DNA of 22,327 nucleotides from Caryophanales bacterium UBA7057 (GCA_002493865.1 DLAC01000032.1:1-22327); one strand, 5' to 3'. Numbered from the stretch's first letter, positions 1-6,619 are shown. Notes: generated from the sequence alone by a model not told the origin. A program made the numbers and translations.

Positions 1-1049
1 AATTCGGGTCTAATTCTATATTTCTCATACATATTTTCTAATGTGATATGTTTATCATATTTACTAATATAAATATTATCACTTCGATCAAATAAATCTA
101 ATAATTCACAATAATGTGTTGTAAAAATTAGAGTTGCATTCTTTTTATTTACTGACTTATCCTTATATAGATTAATCAAATTCTCTACTAATGTTTTATG
201 AAAATGGGTTTCAATTTCATCAATAATCAAATCAAATCCACTTTTTAGTGAAAATACAACAAATGTAAATAGTCCTAATCCTTTGTTGGTACCACTCGAT
301 AATATTTCATACAATTCTTTATTAGATACTTCCCTCATTTTATGATTTGTGTATTTTATTTCAAATTTATTTTCACTAATCATTTTTATACCTAAAATAT
401 GATCATCAAACATTTTAACAATGGATTCTAAGAGTTTTAAATTTGAATCTAAGGCATTATAAAGATCAAACATTTTGGCATAACTATGGTAGGAAATATC
501 TTCACTTGAATAATAAATTCCCCTTAATTCAATATCTTTTAATAATAAATAAATGATAGATGTATCTTCTGGCAAATCAGCATGCTTTGTCATTTCTTCA
601 TATTTTTGATAATCAAATAGATTTTTACTATGGGATTTCTTGTATTCCCTCTTGAATAACTTCTGGTTTTTAAACAATATACTTGTATCATCAATTACAT
701 TTGGGTTTTTATATAAATCTGTCACATATCGATATAAAAAGCCTTCATGGTAAAAGGTAACATCAATATTTACCACTTTATTACTAAATCCAAAAAAATC
801 ACTTGTGGATTTAATTCTATAGTTTGAGAATATATCATAAATGAGTGCTAGTAAATCAACAGAGGTAGTCTTTCCTGATGCATTTTTTCCGACAATGCCT
901 ACCGTTTTATATACAAATAGATCTTCGTCAATTTCGTGAAGTTCAAATTCTTTATCGTCTTGCGTTTTATTAGCGATAGGAATAAATGATATAGTAAAAT
1001 TATCTTCACACAATTTAAAATTATTTGCTACAACTTTTAAGATTTTCAT
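1..1049 (-). CDS. AAA/ABC-type ATP-binding protein, C-terminus cut by window edge
   Basis: The frame is open from an ATG at 1049 to the window edge, giving 349 codons and no stop. The protein has a Walker A motif GKNASGKT at about residues 54-61, right after a short N-terminal beta region. An ABC-like signature (LSSGT) falls near residue 250, a Walker B motif (LIIDE, followed by ETHFHK) near residue 274, and a TTH switch-like motif about 30 residues later. This order, with a long charged insertion between Walker A and the signature, fits AAA_15/AAA_21 ATPases of the RecF/OLD-like type. Members occur in abortive-infection and anti-phage systems, but many are uncharacterised. The start is supported by AAGGAGA six bases upstream. 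Any partner gene would lie to the left, outside the window, so the role is unknown. I read the frame by hand. Confidence 0.85.
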   Translation of the reverse strand, partial: MKILKVVANNFKLCEDNFTISFIPIANKTQDDKEFELHEIDEDLFVYKTVGIVGKNASGKTTSVDLLALIYDIFSNYRIKSTSDFFGFSNKVVNIDVTFYHEGFLYRYVTDLYKNPNVIDDTSILFKNQKLFKREYKKSHSKNLFDYQKYEEMTKHADLPEDTSIIYLLLKDIELRGIYYSSEDISYHSYAKMFDLYNALDSNLKLLESIVKMFDDHILGIKMISENKFEIKYTNHKMREVSNKELYEILSSGTNKGLGLFTFVVFSLKSGFDLIIDEIETHFHKTLVENLINLYKDKSVNKKNATLIFTTHYCELLDLFDRSDNIYISKYDKHITLENMYEKYRIRPE

Positions 1050-1072
1050 ATGATTTCTCCTTTTCTATGTAC

Positions 1073-1078
1073 ATTATA
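1073..1078 (-). promoter_or_regulatory. Extended -10 promoter for the AAA ATPase gene
   Basis: On the minus strand TATAAT is preceded by TGG, giving the extended -10 form TGnTATAAT. It lies 23 bases upstream of the ATG, with AAGGAGA in between. No good -35 is visible, which is usual for extended -10 promoters. Confidence 0.6.
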
Positions 1079-1085
1079 CCACAAA

Positions 1086-1125
1086 AATATCAAAAAATAC
1101 ATTTTTTTTGTTATTTTTGATATTA
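1086..1125. other. AT-rich inverted repeat between the ATPase promoter and the thioredoxin gene
   Basis: The arms AATATCAAAAA and TTTTTGATATT are perfectly complementary over 11 bp around a loop of about 18 bases. The repeat lies just upstream of the ATPase -10. It could be a weak terminator for the thioredoxin-fold gene or an operator for the ATPase gene. The arms contain only one GC pair each, so stability is modest. Confidence 0.4.
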
Positions 1126-1162
1126 TTTATTAGGATTTATTTTAATTTTTCCAAATTTAAAG

Positions 1163-1185
1163 AGACAAACATTATTTGTTTATCT
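1163..1185 (-). terminator. Probable terminator overlapping the stop of the thioredoxin-fold gene
   Basis: Minus-strand arms AGATAAACA and TGTTTGTCT pair over 9 bp with one G-U. The loop AATAA contains most of the stop codon, and the tail CTTTAAATTT follows. It marks the end of the ASST/thioredoxin operon. Confidence 0.45.
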
Positions 1186-1687
1186 CCTCTTCTTCTTTTT
1201 TATTGAATATATCTTCAAACTTCTTTACTTTTTTTCTATTTTTATACTTTGATACAATGGCTTTTCTTATTTCACGATTGATATTTCTTTGATATCCGAC
1301 GAACGATTCATCACCTACGATAAAGTAAGGAACTCCTCTACTTCCCGGTGTTTCTCCAAATTCTTCTTTGAATTTGTCCATCAGTTCTCCATTTTCTTCA
1401 TCATACCAAACCTCAAATCCATAGACATTATAATACTTTCCATACTTACTTCTGATGCTTTCTAAAAACTGAAACAGTTCTTCGCAATGAGGACAACCAT
1501 CTCCCCAGAAAACATAAATATTAATTTTCTTGGATTCTAGATCAATATCTTCTATAGATGCATTTTTCATAATAATGACATTGGCTTGATCATTTAAATA
1601 TTTTTGATAATACTTATTTCCAAAGAAAATCATTCCACTTAAAATTACAGAAATTACAATGACAAAAATCGTTATTTTCGATTTCAT
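1172..1687 (-). CDS. Membrane-anchored thioredoxin-fold protein with CPHC active site
   Basis: This 171-aa protein has an N-terminal hydrophobic anchor (about residues 5-23) and then an extracytoplasmic thioredoxin fold. The redox motif is GCPHC with cysteines at 65 and 68, and the matching cis-proline is in GVPYF (Pro120). The C-terminal 25 residues are very charged. CPHC is the active-site sequence of DsbA-type thiol oxidases, although the fold here is a short thioredoxin without an obvious DsbA helical insertion. The start codon overlaps the ASST stop by one base (TAATG), and the nearest SD-like GGAGAG is about 14 bases away, so translation is probably coupled to ASST. The likely role is thiol-disulfide chemistry on exported proteins, plausibly ASST itself; the direction (oxidase or reductase) cannot be told from sequence. 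Confidence 0.85.
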   Translation of the reverse strand: MKSKITIFVIVISVILSGMIFFGNKYYQKYLNDQANVIIMKNASIEDIDLESKKINIYVFWGDGCPHCEELFQFLESIRSKYGKYYNVYGFEVWYDEENGELMDKFKEEFGETPGSRGVPYFIVGDESFVGYQRNINREIRKAIVSKYKNRKKVKKFEDIFNKKEEEEINK

Positions 1688-3651
1688 TAGAATTCTACAT
1701 ACTCTCCTGTATTGTAAAGGGTTCCATCAATATCCATATAAATAGAATATTTTCCTATTAACCCCTCTGAATTAATATACTTGGTAATCATAATTCCATT
1801 TTCGTCTTCTTCTTCCGTAAACAAGTCTACACATAAAGCAGTATATGGCTTTTTACTAACAACAACATCATAATATTTCCAATTCATATTTCGGTAAAGC
1901 ACAATACTTACCTTATTGGTTCTTAAAAATTGGCCTTTGACTACCAGTCGATCAATTTCTTTTGTAAATTCAATCTTATGAGATTTATAAGTATCATCTA
2001 TTTCCTTCACGGATACAAATGGTTGAAACTTGTCTTTACTTACTTCTGTTTTTCCTAAACTTCCAAGCCTAGTTGCTTCTCCTAAAGAAAATTCTTCCTT
2101 TTCATGATATAAACTCATCTTTTCTACTCGATAATTATTAGTAGGCAACTTTAATTCAAAAATCACTTCATCATTAATTAATTCAACTGTATCAGATACT
2201 AACGTCGTATTTTTACTGAATCCTGCGGGTTGATTAGAATTCTTTCCATCAACGTAAACAATTCCTCCAGAATGAACAATATAATGGTTTTCCTCGATAT
2301 AGTCAACATCTGAAATATATGGAGAATAGAACTCACTACCACGGTCCTTTCCATATTCCCATACTTGTTCAATCGTCATATTCTCGGTATCAATTTTATA
2401 CATGACTCCTCGAGTATAACTATTTTCTGCTTCAACATATTCTTCTTTAATTTTTGATTTATTATTTCCATTATCTAGTAAGAATACATACCCTTCTGGC
2501 GTAATCATCGCAGCGTGCTGACTCCATTGCCATTCAAAGTGATCTCCTACTGGATGAAAGAAGTATTTTTGATATTCTTCACTCCAAGAAGTAGGGTCCC
2601 CTAAAATCCAATTTAAATTACCACTTTCATAATCGATGTTAATAACAGCATCTTGATGACGTCCAGACAGTGTAATGGAATTTGTCTTCTTATCATACCA
2701 TACGGCATTGTTATGAAACCAATCATAAGCAATCCAATTTTCACTTTTTCCTTCTTCCATTGGTAAAATATCTTTTAAATCAAAACGTTTAATAATCTTT
2801 CCTGTTCCTCTATCTAATTCTACAATATAATCTTCAACCGTTCCATCCTCATTATTAAAGTCATCACTCGCTACTAGTAGATTTCCATTTTCCATTTCAT
2901 AGTAATCATGGTGATATCCACCCTCTAAACTAAATTCTGTATATATTTTTCCTAGTAGGTCCATTTCATATAGTCCAGTCATATAATAAGGACTGTTAAT
3001 TAATCGTTCTGTACTTACTAATAAATGACCATTTTCTAACCGGTCGATTTTCCAAATGGCATAATTGCTTAGATACCAACGAACATCTCCGTTCACATCA
3101 TAAGCACATGTATATCCAATACTAGAAGGTGTATAAAAATATAAATCATTCGTTAATTTCTCCGTCTTCTTATGAACGCTCGTCGGTAAAACCATATTTT
3201 CTGGTAACTTTCCTGTTTGAATAGAAAGTTCTTTTACTACTTCTTCCCCATTTTCTTCATATGTGATGACTACCTGATTCTCCCAATCTGCATACAGTCC
3301 ATAAATAGGTAATTCATGCTTCTTAGAAGCAGAAAATGTATGCGTATAAGTCGTTAACTCATCTTTTCCTTGAATTGTCACTTTAGGGCTTACCTTTTCT
3401 TCTGTTTCAAACAAAACAAGAGCTGTTAAAGGTGAATTTCCATAAGGATCTACCACTACATTCGGGTTTTCAATAGTATATCCTTTCGTTTTTAATTCTT
3501 TTTCTTTTTTATATTGCTCTTCTGTTAAACTGCTGATAACCTTGCCTTTCTTTGTATTTACATACTGATTGCTTTGATTCATTGAAAAAATAGCACTTAC
3601 AAATAATAACACTAAGATTCCAATTAAAATAAAAAGTCCATTTTTCTTCAT
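1687..3651 (-). CDS. Arylsulfate sulfotransferase (ASST family), membrane-anchored
   Basis: This 654-aa enzyme should move sulfate from a phenolic sulfate ester to another phenol without PAPS. It has an N-terminal signal anchor (about residues 5-22), an Ig-like N-terminal ASST domain (about 55-150) and a beta-propeller catalytic domain (about 170-600). Candidate active-site residues sit in YHHDY (His247/248), WFHNN (His313), SGRHQ (Arg331) and SQHAA (His379). In the E. coli enzyme, as I recall, these are His252, His356, Arg374 and the sulfated His436. The 18-residue His-Arg spacing is the same here. There are only two cysteines, Cys182 and Cys607, which could form one long-range disulfide. 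AAGGAGG lies 7 bases before the ATG. It is co-transcribed with the CPHC protein downstream. ASST was first studied in a human gut Eubacterium, which fits a gut organism. Confidence 0.9.
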   Translation of the reverse strand: MKKNGLFILIGILVLLFVSAIFSMNQSNQYVNTKKGKVISSLTEEQYKKEKELKTKGYTIENPNVVVDPYGNSPLTALVLFETEEKVSPKVTIQGKDELTTYTHTFSASKKHELPIYGLYADWENQVVITYEENGEEVVKELSIQTGKLPENMVLPTSVHKKTEKLTNDLYFYTPSSIGYTCAYDVNGDVRWYLSNYAIWKIDRLENGHLLVSTERLINSPYYMTGLYEMDLLGKIYTEFSLEGGYHHDYYEMENGNLLVASDDFNNEDGTVEDYIVELDRGTGKIIKRFDLKDILPMEEGKSENWIAYDWFHNNAVWYDKKTNSITLSGRHQDAVINIDYESGNLNWILGDPTSWSEEYQKYFFHPVGDHFEWQWSQHAAMITPEGYVFLLDNGNNKSKIKEEYVEAENSYTRGVMYKIDTENMTIEQVWEYGKDRGSEFYSPYISDVDYIEENHYIVHSGGIVYVDGKNSNQPAGFSKNTTLVSDTVELINDEVIFELKLPTNNYRVEKMSLYHEKEEFSLGEATRLGSLGKTEVSKDKFQPFVSVKEIDDTYKSHKIEFTKEIDRLVVKGQFLRTNKVSIVLYRNMNWKYYDVVVSKKPYTALCVDLFTEEEDENGIMITKYINSEGLIGKYSIYMDIDGTLYNTGEYVEF

Positions 3652-3671
3652 TTCTTTTCCTCCTTGATTTT

Positions 3672-3677
3672 ATTATA
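3672..3677 (-). promoter_or_regulatory. -10 element of the ASST operon promoter
   Basis: TATAAT lies 20 bases upstream of the ASST start codon on the minus strand. The -35 region is A-rich and poorly matched, so the promoter may need an activator. Confidence 0.5.
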
Positions 3678-3709
3678 TCTAATTTCTTTCTTTTTTAAAT
3701 AACTCGAGA

Positions 3710-3739
3710 GTTGAATTTTCTCAACTTCCGGTTGAATTT
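3710..3739. repeat. GTTGAATTT direct repeat plus hairpin between the XRE and ASST genes
   Basis: GTTGAATTT occurs at 3710-3718 and again at 3731-3739. Between them TCAAC creates two overlapping inverted repeats (AGTTGA/TCAACT and GTTGA-type pairs). The element starts at the XRE stop codon and ends about 30 bases upstream of the ASST -10. It could be a weak terminator for the XRE gene or an operator bound by it. Confidence 0.4.
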
Positions 3740-4457
3740 AATGATTACACTCTTCTAATGTTAATGGAATTTTATAAAAAGTAGTTTCCCCATCCGGATC
3801 AATTGCTTCTATTTCTAGATTTAAACTATTTTTTGAATAAGTCTTACAAGTTTTTGAATAGTCATCAATATGAAAACTTACTTTCTTTAAAAATACCTCT
3901 AATGTAATTAAATCTTTTTCTTGATAGTTATAACTACTAATTTCTTTTTTAATTTCACCATCAACCTCATATAAAGTACATTTCATTTTCTGATATTTGT
4001 TTTGATTTAGTCTTTTGCCACAATAAGAAATATTCGAAATATAAATATCTGATTTTTTACTATTATAAGCAATACTTCCAAAGACTTCAAAGTTATCACA
4101 ACTAGATGAAATAGGTTTCATGACAAAGTCTTCTGGAATCCAGGCCTTCACTAAGAAATAACCTAAGATTCCAAGAACACAGAGAAACAAAAGAATTTTA
4201 TATTTTTTGCCTTTACTCTTTTTTGATTCTTTTCTTGGTGTAATCCCATTTTCTTTTGCTTCTAAAAAGTCTTCTAAAGGGATTTGATAATCTTTACTAA
4301 TTTCTTTTAATACTAAAATATCAGGAATATTTTTACCATTTTCCCATTTAGAAACTGCTTGATAAGTCACCCCATACTTTGTAGCAAATTCTTGTTGGGT
4401 CAAATGGTTTTTAACCCGTAAGTTTTTAATCATCTTTCCGATTTTTTCTTGATCCAT
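3738..4457 (-). CDS. XRE-family regulator with one membrane span and a cysteine-bearing outer domain
   Basis: This 239-aa protein starts with a classic XRE helix-turn-helix (about residues 3-60, core QQEFATKYGVTYQAVSKWEN). A basic linker and a single hydrophobic span (about 88-106) follow. The last 130 residues should lie outside the cell and contain five cysteines. I chose the ATG at 4457 over an in-frame GTG at 4466 because AGGTG sits six bases before the ATG. The arrangement suggests a one-component membrane sensor that signals to a cytoplasmic HTH domain. It lies upstream of the ASST/CPHC operon on the same strand and is divergent from the exported 227-aa protein, so either could be its target. 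What it senses is unknown. Confidence 0.8.
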   Translation of the reverse strand: MDQEKIGKMIKNLRVKNHLTQQEFATKYGVTYQAVSKWENGKNIPDILVLKEISKDYQIPLEDFLEAKENGITPRKESKKSKGKKYKILLFLCVLGILGYFLVKAWIPEDFVMKPISSSCDNFEVFGSIAYNSKKSDIYISNISYCGKRLNQNKYQKMKCTLYEVDGEIKKEISSYNYQEKDLITLEVFLKKVSFHIDDYSKTCKTYSKNSLNLEIEAIDPDGETTFYKIPLTLEECNH

Positions 4458-4495
4458 ATACAGCACCTAACTCATGTTTTTTTACTTTCTTTTTT

Positions 4496-4501
4496 ATTAT
4501 A
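4496..4501 (-). promoter_or_regulatory. Extended -10 promoter for the XRE gene
   Basis: TATAAT on the minus strand is preceded by TGT, giving TGnTATAAT. It is about 38 bases upstream of the ATG at 4457. The -35 is weak. Confidence 0.55.
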
Positions 4502-4526
4502 ACATGCATCGAATCAAACGAAAAGA

Positions 4527-4555
4527 TTTACACCTACTCTTTTTGAATATATAAT
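4527..4555 (+). promoter_or_regulatory. Near-consensus promoter for the 227-aa gene
   Basis: TTTACA at 4527-4532 and TATAAT at 4550-4555 are separated by exactly 17 bases. The predicted start near 4562 leaves a short leader carrying AAGGAGA. It is divergent from the XRE promoter, with only about 26 bp between the two core elements. Confidence 0.8.
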
Positions 4556-4577
4556 AGACAAAAAAGGAGATAGTTTT

Positions 4578-5261
4578 ATGAAAAAAGGATATATTTTTGC
4601 GTTGATTCTATTCTTATTATTCCCAACTCTTGTTTTCGCATCTAGATATGATTTGAAAGACACAGATCTTAGTATTTTATTAAATGATGAAGTTTGGTAC
4701 AGCTTCACAAGAGACAATATTAAAGAAAATGAATTACTAGAAGAATTAGGAATTACTTATGACTATTTAAAGGAATTTATGGATAAGAATTCTATTTACC
4801 TAGATGCCGTCTCATTTTCTGAAGACACAGAAGATACCATCGAATTATTTGTTCGAAAAAAAGAAGGAATCAATGTCAATAATTTAAATAAATATTCAAA
4901 GAAAGAAATGAATCTTCTAAAAGAAGAATTAGCCCAAAAACAAAATTCACCATTTTCTGAAATCTACGAAAATGATTATAAGTTTATTCACTTAGAATAT
5001 CCAGATGGCACCTATCAAGTTTTAGAATACTACACAGTAATCAATCACGACGCTTATACAATTACCGTTCAAAAAAATAGTGAATTCACATCTAGCGAAA
5101 AAGAAGAAATTAAAAAAATTATTGATAGTATCATTTTTGATATAGATGCATCATCAACTGAGGATTTTAAGGATTTTGAATATATCATCATTGGTGCAAT
5201 TGCAGGAGCCATTGGTGGACTTCTCGTATACTTTCAAAACCGAAAGAAAATTAAAATATAA
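4578..5261 (+). CDS. Exported membrane-anchored protein of unknown function
   Basis: This 227-aa protein has a typical signal peptide (about residues 1-21, ending FAS), a soluble acidic and lysine-rich outer domain, and a C-terminal span (about 201-218). The span contains a glycine-zipper run GAIAGAIGG and is followed by a positively charged tail (NRKKIKI). It has no cysteines, unlike the XRE protein's outer domain. The topology is therefore an outside domain held by a C-terminal helix. AAGGAGA lies seven bases before the ATG, under a strong promoter. It is the only sizeable plus-strand gene in the window and is divergent from the XRE regulator. I do not recognise a family. Confidence 0.85.
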   Translation: MKKGYIFALILFLLFPTLVFASRYDLKDTDLSILLNDEVWYSFTRDNIKENELLEELGITYDYLKEFMDKNSIYLDAVSFSEDTEDTIELFVRKKEGINVNNLNKYSKKEMNLLKEELAQKQNSPFSEIYENDYKFIHLEYPDGTYQVLEYYTVINHDAYTITVQKNSEFTSSEKEEIKKIIDSIIFDIDASSTEDFKDFEYIIIGAIAGAIGGLLVYFQNRKKIKI

Positions 5262-5263
5262 GT

Positions 5264-5300
5264 AAAAGAACTGATTTTCTGAAGCCAGTCCTTTTCTTTT
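5264..5300 (+). terminator. Intrinsic terminator after the 227-aa gene
   Basis: Starting two bases after the stop codon, AAAAGAACTG pairs with CAGTCCTTTT with one mismatch. A T-rich tract (CTTTTCTTTTTATTTTTT) follows. Confidence 0.75.
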
Positions 5301-5328
5301 TATTTTTTATAAATATTGCCATGTTCGA

Positions 5329-5357
5329 TTGTTCCAGTCAATTTATTATTATATAAT
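5329..5357 (+). promoter_or_regulatory. Predicted promoter for the 18-codon hydrophobic peptide
   Basis: TTGTTC at 5329-5334 and a perfect TATAAT at 5352-5357 are separated by 17 bases. The predicted leader is about 60 nt. It includes a small TCTCT-GAT-AGAGA hairpin (5394-5406) that abuts the AGGAGG at 5406-5411 and could mask it. Confidence 0.5.
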
Positions 5358-5421
5358 GAATTCAGGAACTTCAGTTGTTGAGTGTCTACCAAATCTCTGA
5401 TAGAGAGGAGGTCTGATAAGA

Positions 5422-5478
5422 ATGAAAACTAAGACTTTTTTGATAAAAATAGTGTATTTTTTGATTATCTTTTTATAA
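5422..5478 (+). CDS. 18-aa hydrophobic peptide, type I toxin-like
   Basis: The ORF reads MKTKTFLIKIVYFLIIFL and then TAA. It has two lysines near the N-terminus and a hydrophobic remainder. A full AGGAGG lies ten bases upstream of the ATG, and a plausible promoter lies at 5329-5357. In size and character it resembles Ibs-like or other small membrane toxins of type I toxin-antitoxin systems, but I cannot match it to a named family. A weak minus-strand promoter (TTGAAA at 5582-5577, TATAGC at 5559-5554, 17-base spacer) would make an RNA antisense to it. It could instead be a leader peptide or a decayed gene. Coding is unproven. Confidence 0.4.
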   Translation: MKTKTFLIKIVYFLIIFL

Positions 5479-5581
5479 GTTCGTTTTCTTCGTTATAATC
5501 TTTATTTATCAGTACTTATGGCACTTTTGTTTTAGAGGATATTCTTATAAATTGCTATAATTTCTTATATTTTCGCTTTCA

Positions 5582-5604
5582 AAAGTAGTAAATTAGTAGT
5601 AAAA
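5582..5604. repeat. Direct repeat copy A (23 bp), flanking the 232-aa gene
   Basis: The 23-bp unit has two GTAGTAAA half-units about 12 bp apart. Copy B at 6597-6619 has the same orientation and differs at one base. Read on the minus strand, copy A sits directly upstream of a possible TTGAAA -35, so it may be an operator. Confidence 0.6.
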
Positions 5605-5630
5605 ATTTAGAAATCTTTGAAAAAATATTT

Positions 5631-5657
5631 AAAAAATACTATGTCATTGCATAGTAT
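5631..5657 (-). terminator. Intrinsic terminator for the 232-aa gene transcript
   Basis: ATACTATG (5636-5643) and CATAGTAT (5650-5657) form a perfect 8-bp stem with a 6-base loop. On the minus strand TTTTTT follows at once. It lies about 165 nt beyond the stop of the 232-aa gene, so that message would carry a long structured 3' region. Confidence 0.65.
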
Positions 5658-5677
5658 AAGAATATCTATTTATAAAG

Positions 5678-5775
5678 GTGAGACTAGTGGCGTAAGCCAC
5701 TTAAGTCTTCGCCATAATAAGGTATAGTATTACCCTTATTATGTAGCACATAGCATGTAGCATCAATAATTTTTA
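5678..5775. other. Cluster of strong RNA hairpins, possible structured RNA
   Basis: Two strong inverted repeats and a small one follow each other. The first pairs GTGGC with GCCAC around a GTAA loop (about 5691-5704), extended by an outer GACT/AGTC stem. The second is a perfect 10-bp pair, CATAATAAGG/CCTTATTATG (about 5713-5743). The third pairs ACAT with ATGT (about 5747-5758). The patch is more GC-rich than its surroundings and encodes no ORF. It lies in the 3' region of the 232-aa gene transcript (minus) or could be its own RNA. An insertion-sequence end is another option, but no transposase is nearby. Confidence 0.4.
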
Positions 5776-5821
5776 CAAATATATTTTAATATCATTTAAT
5801 TCTATAAAAATTATATAACTT

Positions 5822-6520
5822 TTAAAATCTTGTTAATTTTTTAACTGGGCCTTCTTGTTTATGTGGTGCAAAAGCATTCATTTTTTCATGCCATTCAATG
5901 GCATGCATTAAATTATTATCGCCCATTTTGTCTAAAACATCCCAATACTCTCTAGGTAATACGCTTTCTGAAACTCCTGTAAATGATCTATGCCCTGCTT
6001 GTTGAGATCTTCTTTCTTGTGCTATTCTTCTTTTTAATTCTTTAGGATCAGTAACTTCGACCCCATTTTTATAATATGTATAATCTTCTGGTTTAGATTC
6101 TTTCCAGCCAAATAATTCACAATTATCCATAGCAAATCTTCCTGTAAAGAAGGTTTTTCTTATTCTCATTATATCTTCAAAAGTTAAATCCTTACTATAT
6201 CCAAAATATTCAAGTAATGCTGCTAAATTACAAGCATCTTTTATTACTATGCTTTTTTCTCCAAGACTTAAACAAGTTTCATCATCAGTAATATTAAGAA
6301 TAGGATAGCTAGGGCTTTGATATAATAAGTCATTTGATAATTTTTCTTCATTTGGGATAAATAACATACTTCTATAAGAAAACCAACTTTCTGTGTCTAA
6401 TTGACCTGGTTTAGTACGGAAAAAATCAGTGTCTCCTTCATAACGATAAATTCTATCAGTTCTTACAACTTCACCAACATAAATATTGTCTCTGTTTACT
6501 TTATATTTTTTATTTTCCAT
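5822..6520 (-). CDS. Orphan soluble protein of unknown function (232 aa)
   Basis: The protein has no signal peptide or membrane span. It is mixed alpha/beta in character with several aromatic-rich stretches, two cysteines (in DETCLSL and MDNCELF) plus one in KDACNL, and a basic segment near residues 165-180 (ELKRRIAQERRSQQ). AAGGAGG lies five bases before the ATG and an extended -10 promoter lies just upstream. It stands alone between non-coding stretches of about 560 and 380 bp and is flanked by the two copies of a 23-bp direct repeat. That layout suggests an acquired cassette. I do not recognise a family and offer no function. Confidence 0.75.
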   Translation of the reverse strand: MENKKYKVNRDNIYVGEVVRTDRIYRYEGDTDFFRTKPGQLDTESWFSYRSMLFIPNEEKLSNDLLYQSPSYPILNITDDETCLSLGEKSIVIKDACNLAALLEYFGYSKDLTFEDIMRIRKTFFTGRFAMDNCELFGWKESKPEDYTYYKNGVEVTDPKELKRRIAQERRSQQAGHRSFTGVSESVLPREYWDVLDKMGDNNLMHAIEWHEKMNAFAPHKQEGPVKKLTRF

Positions 6521-6543
6521 AAAGTCCTCCTTAATTGCACCCT

Positions 6544-6552
6544 ATAATAGCA
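6544..6552 (-). promoter_or_regulatory. Extended -10 promoter for the 232-aa gene
   Basis: TGCTATTAT on the minus strand fits TGnTATAAT with one mismatch. The predicted start near 6537 gives a leader of about 17 nt carrying AAGGAGG. Direct-repeat copy B ends about 25 bp upstream of the -35 position. Confidence 0.55.
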
Positions 6553-6596
6553 TAAATACTGCTAAAAATAAATAATTTTATTAAAACTTTATTATA

Positions 6597-6619
6597 AAGT
6601 AGTAAATTCGTAGTAAAAT
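6597..6619. repeat. Direct repeat copy B (23 bp)
   Basis: It matches copy A (5582-5604) at 22 of 23 positions, same orientation, 1015 bp away. It lies upstream of the 232-aa gene promoter. Confidence 0.6.

Larger units (their letters stand above)
5538..5666. repeat. 12-bp perfect inverted repeat with 105-bp spacing
   Basis: GATATTCTTATA at 5538-5549 is exactly complementary to TATAAGAATATC at 5655-5666. After a 3-base mismatch another three bases (TGC) also match. The pair brackets direct-repeat copy A and the hairpin at 5636-5657. It may mark the ends of a small element or form a long-range RNA stem. Confidence 0.5.

Noticed and set aside
4514..4717. 67-codon minus-strand ORF opposite the start of the exported 227-aa protein
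   Set aside because: It is antisense to a signal peptide and promoter region, has no SD, and is explained as a shadow frame.
5678..5775. IS200/IS605-type end or TnpB guide-RNA remnant
   Set aside because: The hairpins are suggestive, but no transposase, TnpB fragment or target-site pattern could be found, so only a structured region is claimed.
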